A stretch of DNA of 64,000 nucleotides from the NCBI RefSeq assembly GCF_006351005.1, contig NZ_VENP01000004.1, positions 1 through 64,000 of the forward strand. The letters are read 5' to 3'. A model generated the notes under the pieces. The model ran no database searches. It was not told the DNA's origin and was given only the letters and a program-made list of their open reading frames with translations. The DNA is from Miniimonas arenae (lineage in GTDB: Bacteria > Actinomycetota > Actinomycetes > Actinomycetales > Beutenbergiaceae). A program made the translations under genes and the position numbers. Of the stretch, positions 23,301 through 32,881 are shown in pieces. Each line of letters begins with the position of its first letter. Position 1 is the stretch's first letter.

Positions 23301-26228
23301 GTGACGACTCTCGCGCCGCCCGCCGGGACGGGCCACGACGCGGCGGAGGCGGCCGCGGCGCTCCTGGCCGACCTCAGCCGTGTGACCCAGGCGGACGCCT
23401 CGCGTCGCCGCCGCGCGGAGTACTCCTCGGACGCGTCCAACTACCGCGTGGTCCCCGAGGTCGTCACGTTCCCCCGGCACACCGACGAGGTGCTCGCGAT
23501 CCTCGACGTCGCGCGCCGCCATCGCAGCCCGATCACGGCGCGAGGTGCGGGCACGAGCGTGGCGGGCAACGCCGTCGGACCCGGCGTGGTCATCGACTTC
23601 TCCCGCCACCTGAACGCGATCGGCGAGATCGATCCGGAGGCGCGCACCGCCGTCGTGCAGCCCGGCGTGGTGATGTCGAGCCTGCAGCAGGCGGCGCGGC
23701 CGCACGGGCTGTGGTTCGGCCCCGACCCGAGCACGCAGAACCGCGCGACGCTCGGCGGGATGATCGGGAACAACGCGTGCGGTCCGCACGCGCTCGCCTA
23801 CGGCCGCACGGCCGACAACGTGCGTGCGCTCGACGTCGTCGACGGCGCCGGCCGGCGCTTCACCGCGGGTGCGGGACGTGGCGCGCTGGACGCCGTGGAC
23901 GGCCTCGAGCGCCTCGTCGCCGCGAACCTCGCGACGATCCGCACCGAGCTCGGCCGCTTCACGCGGCAGGTCTCGGGCTACTCGCTCGAGCACCTCCTGC
24001 CCGAGCGCGGCAGCAACCTCGCGCGGATGCTCGTGGGCACCGAGGGCACGCTCGTCACGCTGCTCGAGGCGACGGTGGAGCTCGTCCCGCTGCCCACCAC
24101 GCCGGTGCTCGTCGTGCTCGGCTACCCGGACATGCCCAGCGCGGCCGATGCGGTGGTGCCGCTCGTCGCGCTGCGCCCGCTCGCCGTCGAGGGCATGGAC
24201 GCCCGACTCGTCGACGTCGTGCGTCGTCACCACGGCACGGTGCCGGACCTGCCGCGCGGCGCGGGCTGGCTGTTCTGCGAGGTCGGCGGCGCCGACGAGG
24301 CCGAGGCCCTCGCGAACGCGGCCGCCCTCGTGGCCGCGGGCGGCTGCGTGGACTCGATGGTCACCACCGACCGCGCCACCGCGGCTGCGCTGTGGCGCAT
24401 CCGGGCCGACGGCGTGGGCCTGGCCGGGCGGACGCCGGCCGGCACCCAGGCGTGGCCCGGCTGGGAGGACGCGGCCGTGCCGCCCGAGCACCTCGGCGCC
24501 TACCTGCGCGACTTCGACGCTCTGCTGGCGCAGTACGGCGTCGACGGCTTCGCGTACGGCCACTTCGGCGACGGGTGCATCCACGCCCGGATCGACCTGC
24601 CGCTGACCCGCCGCGCGGACGTCCCGCAGTTCGAGGGCTTCATGAACGACGCCGCGCGGCTCGCGGGCCGCTACGGCGGGTCGCTCTCCGGCGAGCACGG
24701 CGACGGGCGGGCCCGCAGCGGGCTGCTGCACCACATGTACCCGCCCGCCGTGCTGGAGCTGTTCGAGCAGGTCAAGGGCCTCTTCGATGCCTCCGACACG
24801 CTCAACCCCGGCGTGCTCGTGCGGCCGGCCGCGGTGACGACCGACCTGCGCCGGCCCGCGGCGCGCCCCCTCGGGGCGAAGGGCTTCGCGTTCACGCACG
24901 ACGGCGGCGACCTCACCATGGCGGTGCACCGGTGCGTCGGGGTGGGCAAGTGCCGCGCCGACAGCTCCGCCGCCGGCGGCTTCATGTGCCCGAGCTACCA
25001 GGCCACCAAGGACGAGCGCAACGTCACCCGCGGCCGCGCCCGCGTGCTGCAGGAGCTCGCGAACGGGACGCTCGTCAAGGGCTGGGACGCGCCCGAGGTC
25101 GCGGAGTCGCTCGACCTGTGCCTCTCGTGCAAGGCGTGCGGTCACGACTGCCCCGCCGGCGTCGACATGGCGGCCTACAAGGCCGAGGTCACCTACCGCC
25201 GGTACAAGGGCAAGGTGCGCCCCGTCCAGCACTACGTGCTCGGCTGGCTGCCGCGGTGGGCGAGGATCACGACGGCGATCCCCGCCGTCGCGGGTCTCGC
25301 GAACCTCGTCCTGGGCTGGGCCCCGCTGCGCCGGGTGCTGTTCCCGCTGCTGGGGATGGACGCCCGACGCGAGATGACGTCGTTCACCACGCAGCGGTTC
25401 TCGCGGTGGTTCTCCCGGCGGGCCGGGGCGTCGGTCGAGTCGGTCGAGTGGGGCGACGCCGGGTCGACGCCTGTGCGCGACGTGCTGCTGTGGGCCGACT
25501 CGTTCTCCGAGCACCTGGACCCGCGCGGTGCGCAGGCGATGGTTCGGCTGCTGCAGGACGCGGGGTACACGGTCCGCATCCCGCAGCAGCCGGCGTGCTG
25601 CGGGCTCACCTGGATCTCCACCGGCCAGCTCGACGGGGCGAAGACGCGGCTGCGCGGCGTCCTCGACGTGCTCGGCCCGGCGGCCGCGAAGGGCGTGCCG
25701 ATCGTCGGCGTCGAACCGTCCTGCACCGCCGTGCTGCGCAGCGACCTCGTCGAGCTGTTGCCCGACGACCCGCGCGCGGCGCAGGTCGCAGCCGCGACCC
25801 GGACGCTTGCCGAGCTGCTCACCGATCCCGACCTCGGGCCGGGTGCGGACTGGCGACCGCCGGCCGACCTCACCGGGACGACCGTGATCGCGCAGCCGCA
25901 CTGCCACCAGCACTCCGTCATGGGGTACGAGGCGGACGCGGCCCTGCTGCGGCGCGCCGGGGCGCAGGTGCGCCAGCTCGCCGGCTGCTGCGGCCTCGCG
26001 GGCAACTTCGGGATGGAGAAGGGGCACTACGAGGTGAGCGTCGCCGTCGCCGAGAACGGCCTGCTGCCGGCGCTGCGCGAGGCCCCCGAGGGGGCCGTGT
26101 TCCTCGCCGACGGGTACTCCTGTCGCACCCAGGCGGAGCAGCTCGCGGGGGTCCACGGGCGGTCGCTCGCGCAGGTCCTGGTGGAGGGCCACGACCCGGG
26201 GCACGCCCAGGTGCGCGTGGCAGAATAG
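23301..26228 (+). CDS. FAD-linked oxidase fused to Fe-S/CCG domains (YdiJ-like)
   Basis: A 975-residue flavin and iron-sulfur dehydrogenase. Residues 45-190 form the FAD-binding domain (SPITARGAGTSVAGNAVGPG, TLGGMIGNNACGPHAL). The substrate domain follows to about 500, with GYGHFGDGC-type and SGEHGDGRARS histidine motifs. Near 543-620 are the ferredoxin-like clusters CVGVGKC and CLSCKACGHDCP. Two CCG motifs are at about 765 (ACCGLTW) and 895 (GCCGLAGNFG). This layout fits YdiJ-type D-2-hydroxyacid (D-2-hydroxyglutarate or D-lactate) dehydrogenases that pass electrons to the membrane pool. The GTG start at 23301 follows GAGACT by 6 bases. It stands alone between unrelated genes. Confidence 0.87.
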   Translation: MTTLAPPAGTGHDAAEAAAALLADLSRVTQADASRRRRAEYSSDASNYRVVPEVVTFPRHTDEVLAILDVARRHRSPITARGAGTSVAGNAVGPGVVIDFSRHLNAIGEIDPEARTAVVQPGVVMSSLQQAARPHGLWFGPDPSTQNRATLGGMIGNNACGPHALAYGRTADNVRALDVVDGAGRRFTAGAGRGALDAVDGLERLVAANLATIRTELGRFTRQVSGYSLEHLLPERGSNLARMLVGTEGTLVTLLEATVELVPLPTTPVLVVLGYPDMPSAADAVVPLVALRPLAVEGMDARLVDVVRRHHGTVPDLPRGAGWLFCEVGGADEAEALANAAALVAAGGCVDSMVTTDRATAAALWRIRADGVGLAGRTPAGTQAWPGWEDAAVPPEHLGAYLRDFDALLAQYGVDGFAYGHFGDGCIHARIDLPLTRRADVPQFEGFMNDAARLAGRYGGSLSGEHGDGRARSGLLHHMYPPAVLELFEQVKGLFDASDTLNPGVLVRPAAVTTDLRRPAARPLGAKGFAFTHDGGDLTMAVHRCVGVGKCRADSSAAGGFMCPSYQATKDERNVTRGRARVLQELANGTLVKGWDAPEVAESLDLCLSCKACGHDCPAGVDMAAYKAEVTYRRYKGKVRPVQHYVLGWLPRWARITTAIPAVAGLANLVLGWAPLRRVLFPLLGMDARREMTSFTTQRFSRWFSRRAGASVESVEWGDAGSTPVRDVLLWADSFSEHLDPRGAQAMVRLLQDAGYTVRIPQQPACCGLTWISTGQLDGAKTRLRGVLDVLGPAAAKGVPIVGVEPSCTAVLRSDLVELLPDDPRAAQVAAATRTLAELLTDPDLGPGADWRPPADLTGTTVIAQPHCHQHSVMGYEADAALLRRAGAQVRQLAGCCGLAGNFGMEKGHYEVSVAVAENGLLPALREAPEGAVFLADGYSCRTQAEQLAGVHGRSLAQVLVEGHDPGHAQVRVAE

Positions 26229-26309
26229 GAGACCGGGTCGCGGCCCGGCCCCGGCCGGGCGCTCCGCGGCCGCCGCTCACGTCCTTCCCCTCCAGGTGGT
26301 GCAGTACCG

Positions 26310-27509
<1,200 letters not shown>

Positions 27510-27588
27510 CACCCCGCGCGCGCCGCGGCACCGACGTACGCCGCGAACGCCCGACTCTCTCCGGGCATGCGCCGCGAACGATCGCCCC

Positions 27589-28764
27589 TCAGGGCAGGTA
27601 CGCGCGGCCCCAGTGCGCGATCTCCGCGTACGCCCGCGCCCGCACCGCCGGGCGGGAGAGAAGCACGTCGTGCAGCGCGCCCTCGACGGTGGCGACCGTG
27701 ACCGTCGGGGCGATGCGCAGCGCGCGCTGGGCGACGACGTCGACGTCGATCACGATGTCGCTCGAGGCCATCGCGTCGTCCCACATGGGGCTGATCAACG
27801 TCCGCGCCGAGCGCACCACGAGCACCGGGACGTCGACCGCCAGCCCCTGGGCCACGCGGCCGTGGCCGCGCAGGATCGCGGCGAGCCAGCCGTAGCGCAC
27901 GGGAAAGGAGTGCTCGGGGCGCCAGACGCCGACGATCGGCCACTCGCCGTCGTGGGCGTCGGAGATCGTGCGGTTGTAGAACCCGAGGTCGACGTTCGGC
28001 ATCACCCGGAGCGGGAACGCCTTCGCGACCTCCGTCACCACGGGCGTGGACACCGAGCGCACCAGGGTCGAGCCCTGCGTCTCGAGCCACGGCGCGACGA
28101 GGACGAGCGCGGCTGCTCGGCCGGGGAAGCGGTCGGCCCAGAGGCTGGCCGTGAGCCCGCCGGTCGAGTGCGCCATCAGCACGACCGGCAACCCGGGGTG
28201 CTCCTCCTCGACGACGTCGAGCGCGGCCTCGATGTCCTCGTCGTAGGTCGCGAGGTCGTCGATGTATCCCGGGGTCTGGTACCTCCGCAGGCTGCGACCG
28301 TACTTGCGCAGGTCGACGCCGTAGAACACGCCGCCGACCCCGGCCCAGAACGGCCCGATCTCGGGGTTGAGCAGGTAGTCGCTCCAGCCGTGCAGGTACA
28401 CGACGGCGTACCGCGGCTCCGCGTCCGTCGCACCCTCCGGCGCGGCCGGGTCGAGCTCGGCCCGGTAGCGCACGAGGGTCGCGACGACCTCGCCCTCGAA
28501 GTCGTCCGCCAGGGGAAGGGTGCGTGCCTCGTGGCCGCTGCCCAGGACGTCGGGCGCCCAGGCGTCGGTCGGGGGCGGCGCGGGGATCGCGTCGAAGGGG
28601 CTCACGCCGTCTGCGTCGGGCTGGTGCTCGGGCACGAAACCCCGGGGCGGGGCGGCCGCCAGCGCGGCGAGCGCGGGGATGGTGGGCAGCGCGGGCAGCG
28701 CCGGGCGGGGCGGGAGCCCGGCCAGCGGACCGGTGCTGCGGACCGCGCGCCCCGGGAGTCTCAT
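27589..28764 (-). CDS. Alpha/beta hydrolase (serine aminopeptidase/lysophospholipase-like)
   Basis: A 391-residue protein. A Pro/Ala-rich segment of about 85 residues precedes the hydrolase fold. VYLHGWSDYLLNPEI forms the oxyanion region, VLMAHSTGGLTASLW holds the nucleophile Ser, and VEGALHDVLLSRP the catalytic His; an Asp is expected around SPMWDD. It has no signal peptide. ATG 28764 is chosen because CACGAT stands 6 bases upstream. Substrate is unknown. Confidence 0.82.
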   Translation of the reverse strand: MRLPGRAVRSTGPLAGLPPRPALPALPTIPALAALAAAPPRGFVPEHQPDADGVSPFDAIPAPPPTDAWAPDVLGSGHEARTLPLADDFEGEVVATLVRYRAELDPAAPEGATDAEPRYAVVYLHGWSDYLLNPEIGPFWAGVGGVFYGVDLRKYGRSLRRYQTPGYIDDLATYDEDIEAALDVVEEEHPGLPVVLMAHSTGGLTASLWADRFPGRAAALVLVAPWLETQGSTLVRSVSTPVVTEVAKAFPLRVMPNVDLGFYNRTISDAHDGEWPIVGVWRPEHSFPVRYGWLAAILRGHGRVAQGLAVDVPVLVVRSARTLISPMWDDAMASSDIVIDVDVVAQRALRIAPTVTVATVEGALHDVLLSRPAVRARAYAEIAHWGRAYLP

Positions 28765-28770
28765 ACGCCC

Positions 28771-28776
28771 ATCGTG
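28771..28776 (-). promoter_or_regulatory. -10-like CACGAT of the hydrolase gene
   Basis: CACGAT-GGGCGT-ATG on the minus strand is identical over 15 bases to the sequence before the PH-domain gene at 48577. Confidence 0.45.
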
Positions 28777-28879
28777 CCCAATCCGCGCGCGAGTCGCAGC
28801 AGCGCGTTGCGGCGCCACCTGGGCGCAGCGCCCCCGCGTCGGGGCGCCGGCCTTCTCGCGCTCCCGCGCCGGGCGGCGC

Positions 28880-29281
28880 TCAGCTGCCGGCGTGGACCGC
28901 CTCGACGTTGTTGCCGTCCAGGTCGCGGAAGAAGACCGCGTAGTAGCCCGGGTGGTACTCCGGCCACTCGCGCGGCGCGTGCAGGATCTCGAGCCCGGCC
29001 GCCGTCGCGGCCTCGTGCACCGACTCCACCGCCTCGCGCGACGGCGCCGAGAGCGCGATGTGGGCCTCGTGCCGCACCCCGCCCTCGGGCGCTGCCGAGA
29101 GCCAGAGGTACGGGCCGGATCCGGGGCGGTCGCCGAGCTGGCGGTCGCCGAGCCCGACGACGAGCCCGCCCGGGCTGTCGTGCCGCACCATCTCCACGAG
29201 ACCGATCGGGGCGAAGGCGGCCAGCAGTGCCGTCGTCGTCGCCGCGGGGTCGTTCACCTGAACACCGACGTGATCGAACAT
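28880..29281 (-). CDS. VOC-superfamily (glyoxalase-like) protein
   Basis: A 133-residue protein with the paired beta-alpha-beta-beta-beta modules of the vicinal oxygen chelate fold. It starts MFDHVGVQVNDPAATTTAL; EAHIALSAPSREAVESVHEA begins the second module, and YYAVFFRDLDGNNVEAVH is the usual C-terminal signature with the metal-binding Glu. His4, His in EAHIAL and the terminal Glu can serve as ligands. The reaction is not known. Confidence 0.87.
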   Translation of the reverse strand: MFDHVGVQVNDPAATTTALLAAFAPIGLVEMVRHDSPGGLVVGLGDRQLGDRPGSGPYLWLSAAPEGGVRHEAHIALSAPSREAVESVHEAATAAGLEILHAPREWPEYHPGYYAVFFRDLDGNNVEAVHAGS

Positions 29282-29391
29282 GGCGGCACCCTAGCGCCGG
29301 GCTCCGACACGGCTCAGCCCGCGATGATCAGGGCCGAGTCCGGGTCCTGGCGCGTGCGAGCGCTGGGTCGTGGTCATGGAGGGGGGCCGTG

Positions 29392-29444
29392 GTGACCACA
29401 TCTCGGCGTTCGGTGGTGCCGCGTGACCACGACTCGGCGTTCGG
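29392..29444. repeat. Two 22-bp imperfect direct repeats
   Basis: GTGACCAC followed by two variable bases and CTCGGCGTTCGG occurs at 29392 and 29423, a period of 31 bp, just after the stop of the DUF1905 gene (minus strand). Confidence 0.7.
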
Positions 29445-29456
29445 CCGTCCGGGCGC

Positions 29457-29897
29457 TCAGCTGGCAAGCCCGGCCACCACGGCCGCCACCCGCCGCTCCC
29501 GCGTGGCGGCAGCCTTGGCGCCGGTGACCGCGTCGACGTGCGCCTTGCGCCGACTGGGGGAGAGGGCGTCGAACGCAGCCCGGGCGCCTGCGGCGTCGAG
29601 CGCGGCCGCGAGGTCGTCGGGCACCTCGGCGGTGCGCGGCGCCGTGTCCAGCGCCAGGGTCACCTCGATGGGGTCCCCGCCGGAGAGCCCGGTCGCCCGC
29701 CGCTTCTCCGCGGAGAACGGCACGAGGGACCGGCCGCCCATCACCCCGACGGTCGAGGTGAAGGTGAACCCGTTGACGGTGACCGTCACGGCCGGGCGCT
29801 TCCCGCCGCCCAGCGCCTCGATGACCTCGAGGGGCACCTCGATCCCGGTGTTGTTGCCCGTCTGGAGCAGGATCCCCTGGAACGACGCCTCTGACAT
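29457..29897 (-). CDS. DUF1905 and YdeI/OmpD-associated domain protein
   Basis: A 146-residue protein. The first part (GIEVPLEVIEALGGGKRPAV, then VTVNGFTFTSTVGVMGG) is the DUF1905 beta barrel; the last part (FDALSPSRRKAHVDAVTGAK) is the helical YdeI/OmpD-associated region. Functions of these families are not established. ATG 29897 lies 254 bases from the divergent amylosucrase gene. Confidence 0.85.
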   Translation of the reverse strand: MSEASFQGILLQTGNNTGIEVPLEVIEALGGGKRPAVTVTVNGFTFTSTVGVMGGRSLVPFSAEKRRATGLSGGDPIEVTLALDTAPRTAEVPDDLAAALDAAGARAAFDALSPSRRKAHVDAVTGAKAAATRERRVAAVVAGLAS

Positions 29898-29973
29898 CGC
29901 GCCAGTGTGGCGCCACGGCGGCGCCCGTGGCCAGATCTCCGGAAGAACCCGCGCGTGCCGCGACCGGTCCCGC

Positions 29974-29979
29974 TAGCAT
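29974..29979 (+). promoter_or_regulatory. Possible -10 element upstream of amylosucrase
   Basis: TAGCAT stands 173 bases before the amylosucrase start in the 254-base gap. The rest of the gap carries CGACCGACGC-type short repeats and no other clear signal. No -35 is evident. Confidence 0.3.
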
Positions 29980-30151
29980 CGACTGACGCTGGGCCGGCTC
30001 GCCCGTCGCAGCCCGGTCGCGGCGCTCCCGACCGACGCCGACCGACGCCGCCCGACGTCGCGCCGCCGACCGACGCAGACGGCCGTCGGACAGCACCGGT
30101 GCAGGCCAGGCCAGCCACCGGCGCCGGTACCGCCACGAAGGGAAGAGCCAG

Positions 30152-32077
30152 ATGACCGCGCTGAGCCGTTCGGTCCTCGTCGACGCCGACACCGCCCGCG
30201 AGCGCATCGCCGCGCTCCGACCCGGTGACGCGGGGTACGACCCCGTCCTCGCCGCCCGGTTCGCGGAGCACTTCCCCACGCTGCACCGCCTCTTCGGCGA
30301 GGTCTACGGGACGCGAGCGGACGCGCTCGAGGCGCTGCTCGCCGTCGTGGATCTCGCGGCGACGTCGTGGCGGGAGCGTCCGGAGGACCTGCGCGCGCTG
30401 GACGCGCGGCGCGAGGGCGACCCGTTCTGGTTCGGCTCGAACGGCATGCTCGGCGGGGTCTGCTACGTGGACCGGTACGCCGGGAACCTCGACGGAGTGC
30501 GGCGCCAGATCCCCTACTTCCGTGAGCTGAGGCTCACCTACCTGCACCTCATGCCGCTGTTCGCCTCGCCGGAGGGCAACTCCGACGGCGGGTACGCGGT
30601 GTCGTCCTACCGGGACGTGAACCCCGCGCTCGGCTCGATGCGCGACCTGGCCGCACTGGCCCGGGAGCTGCGCGACAACGGCATCTGCCTCGTCGTCGAC
30701 TTCATCTTCAACCACACGAGCAACGAGCACGAGTGGGCCCGGCGCGCGGTGGCGGGGGAGGTGGTCGACGGCGTCGCGTACGAGGACTTCTACCTCATCT
30801 TCCCCGACCGTACGATGCCGGACGCCTACGAGCGCACCACGCGCGAGATCTTCCCGGACGACCATCCCGGCTCGTTCGTGCAGCTCGCGGACGGCCGCTG
30901 GATCTGGGCGACCTTCTACCACTTCCAGTGGGACCTCAACTACGCCAACCCGTGGGTCTTCCGCGCGATGGCGGGGGAGATGCTGTTCCTCGCCAACCAG
31001 GGCGTGGAGCTCCTGCGGATGGACGCCGTCGCGTTCATCTGGAAGCAGCTCGGCACCACGTGCGAGTCGCTGCCGCAGGCGCACCTGCTGCTCCAGGCGT
31101 TCAACGCGGTGCTCCGGATCGCAGCGCCCGCGCTGCTGTTCAAGTCCGAGGCGATCGTGCACCCCGACGAGGTGGTCAGCTACGTCTCGCCGCAGGAGTG
31201 CCAGGTCTCCTACAACCCGCTGCAGATGGCGCTCACGTGGGAGGCGCTCGCGACCCGCGACGCACGCCTGCTCAACCAGGCCCTCGAGCGCCGGCACGCG
31301 CTGCCGGAGGGCACCGCGTGGGTGAACTACGTGCGCAGCCACGACGACATCGGCTGGACGTTCGCCGACGAGGACGCCGCCGAGCTCGGCATCGAGGGCT
31401 ACCCGCACCGGCGGTTCCTCAACGACTTCTACGTCGGGCGGGTGCCCGGCTCGTTCTCCCGCGGGGTCCCCTTCCAGGACAACCCGCGGACCGGGGACTG
31501 CCGGATCGCGGGCACGACGGCGTCGCTCGCCGGGGTCGAGGCCGGGGACGCCGGCGGGGTGGACCGGGTGGTCCTGGCCCATGCCATCGCGCTCTCGACC
31601 GGTGGCATCCCGCTGCTCTACCTCGGGGACGAGGTCGCGCAGCTCAACGACTACGGCTACCGCGACCGCCCGGACGAGGCCGGGGACTCCCGCTGGGTGC
31701 ACCGGCCCTTCCGTCCCGCCGAGGCCTACGCGAACCGCGAGGACGTCACGACGGCGTCGGGCCAGGTGTTCTCGCGCCTGCGCGAGCTCATCGAGGTGCG
31801 ACGGCGCACGCCCGAGCTGGGCGGTGGACGCCTGCTGCCGTTCCACACCGGCCTGCGCTCGGTGGTCGCGTTCCAGCGGCCGGGGTGGACCGACGACTTC
31901 CCGCGGGTGATCGTGCTGGCGAACGTCGGCGACGACGCGGTGCACGTCGACGCGATGACGTTCTCGGGGGTGGACCACGTCGCGCGCGAGCTGATCGGCT
32001 CCACCGACGTGGACCTGCGCCGCGGGGTCGACCTGCCGGCGCACGGGGTGGTCTGGCTGCACGCGACGCCGCTCTGA
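30152..32077 (+). CDS. Amylosucrase (GH13 subfamily 4)
   Basis: A 641-residue enzyme that uses sucrose to extend alpha-1,4-glucans and releases fructose. The helical N-domain (1-95) is followed by the barrel with YLHLMPLFASPEGNSDGGYA, VVDFIFNHTS, LLRMDAVAF (nucleophile Asp291), LFKSEAI (acid/base Glu333) and VRSHDDIGW (Asp398). These sit five positions after D286, E328 and D393 of the Neisseria enzyme, and the B-prime insertion is present, so the call is firm. GGGAAGAG precedes the ATG. No sucrose transporter or glycogen gene is adjacent. It may also act in alpha-glucan or trehalose-linked metabolism. Confidence 0.92.
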   Translation: MTALSRSVLVDADTARERIAALRPGDAGYDPVLAARFAEHFPTLHRLFGEVYGTRADALEALLAVVDLAATSWRERPEDLRALDARREGDPFWFGSNGMLGGVCYVDRYAGNLDGVRRQIPYFRELRLTYLHLMPLFASPEGNSDGGYAVSSYRDVNPALGSMRDLAALARELRDNGICLVVDFIFNHTSNEHEWARRAVAGEVVDGVAYEDFYLIFPDRTMPDAYERTTREIFPDDHPGSFVQLADGRWIWATFYHFQWDLNYANPWVFRAMAGEMLFLANQGVELLRMDAVAFIWKQLGTTCESLPQAHLLLQAFNAVLRIAAPALLFKSEAIVHPDEVVSYVSPQECQVSYNPLQMALTWEALATRDARLLNQALERRHALPEGTAWVNYVRSHDDIGWTFADEDAAELGIEGYPHRRFLNDFYVGRVPGSFSRGVPFQDNPRTGDCRIAGTTASLAGVEAGDAGGVDRVVLAHAIALSTGGIPLLYLGDEVAQLNDYGYRDRPDEAGDSRWVHRPFRPAEAYANREDVTTASGQVFSRLRELIEVRRRTPELGGGRLLPFHTGLRSVVAFQRPGWTDDFPRVIVLANVGDDAVHVDAMTFSGVDHVARELIGSTDVDLRRGVDLPAHGVVWLHATPL

Positions 32078-32108
32078 CGCCGCTCTGACGTCGCTCTGAC
32101 GTCGCTCT
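32065..32108. repeat. Four 11-bp tandem repeats over the amylosucrase stop
   Basis: GACGCCGCTCT occurs twice, then GACGTCGCTCT twice, with the first unit coding for the last residues and the TGA spanning the first junction. As in the PAP2 region, a 3' end has been tandemly copied into non-coding DNA. Confidence 0.85.
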
Positions 32109-32124
32109 GACGCAGAGACCGGGT

Positions 32125-32838
32125 TCAGCCGACCACCGGGAGCCACTCGCGCAGGTCCGGCAGGCCCTCGGCCAGGTTCCCCGAGCGCAGGGCTCCGCCT
32201 CGCTGGTCCCAGCCGATGCGCCCGGCGGCGAGGCGGATCCACGCGCGCTCGTCGCCGACCTCGAGGTCGTAGCCCGAGCGCCGGTTCACCATCGACAGGA
32301 ACGCCTGCGCCACCGTGGTGCGCGCCGTCGGGTCGACGGGCGTGGGCACGTGCGCGGAGCGCGCGAGGTCGTCGCCGTGCACGACGACCTCCACCAGGCG
32401 GGTGAGCACGAGCGTCGTGAGGTCGATGACCCCGCGGCGCGTGAGCACCCGGGTCACGCCCTCGCGGCGGAGCCGGGCGAGGGTCGCCAGGGCGGCCGCG
32501 CCGCGCTCCTCGGCGAGGGTGACCGGGTCGGCGGTGTCGTCCTCGCCGGTGCGCGCGGCCTCACGGATGCCGTCGGCGTCGGCGGAGTAGGCCGCGAGGT
32601 AGGAGCAGAGGTCGTGCCGCTGCGTCGTGCCGTCGGCGGGGTCCGCGGGCTCGGCGTTCGCGAGGACGCGCATGGAGAGCCCGAGGTGGGTCACGAGGTC
32701 GCGCACGCGCCAGCCCGGCAGGGGGGTCTCGGCGTCGAACACCTCGTCGTCGAGCGAGCGCAGCCAATCGATGACGGCGTCCCACGACTCGGCGAGATCG
32801 GCGTCCAGCAAGACGGGGTCGACGGCGATGTCGGTCAT
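32125..32838 (-). CDS. Maleylpyruvate isomerase-family mycothiol-dependent enzyme
   Basis: A 237-residue protein of the DinB-like/MDMPI fold. PLPGWRVRDLVTHLGLSMRV is the conserved N-terminal signature with the metal-binding His, and VVHGDDLARSAHVP holds further ligands. A smaller C-terminal domain follows (WIRLAAGRIGWDQRGG). Family members use mycothiol, the actinobacterial thiol, in isomerase or transferase reactions; the substrate is not known. It starts 43 bases before the NlpC/P60 stop on the same strand, so cotranscription is possible. Confidence 0.82.
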   Translation of the reverse strand: MTDIAVDPVLLDADLAESWDAVIDWLRSLDDEVFDAETPLPGWRVRDLVTHLGLSMRVLANAEPADPADGTTQRHDLCSYLAAYSADADGIREAARTGEDDTADPVTLAEERGAAALATLARLRREGVTRVLTRRGVIDLTTLVLTRLVEVVVHGDDLARSAHVPTPVDPTARTTVAQAFLSMVNRRSGYDLEVGDERAWIRLAAGRIGWDQRGGALRSGNLAEGLPDLREWLPVVG

Positions 32839-32881
32839 GGCCCGAGCGTACGACGCACCGGAGACGCGGCGGGCCCGCGCC

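Noticed and set aside
23166-26204. Minus-strand open frame of about 1000 codons
   Set aside because: Antisense to the FAD/Fe-S dehydrogenase, which has all cofactor motifs.
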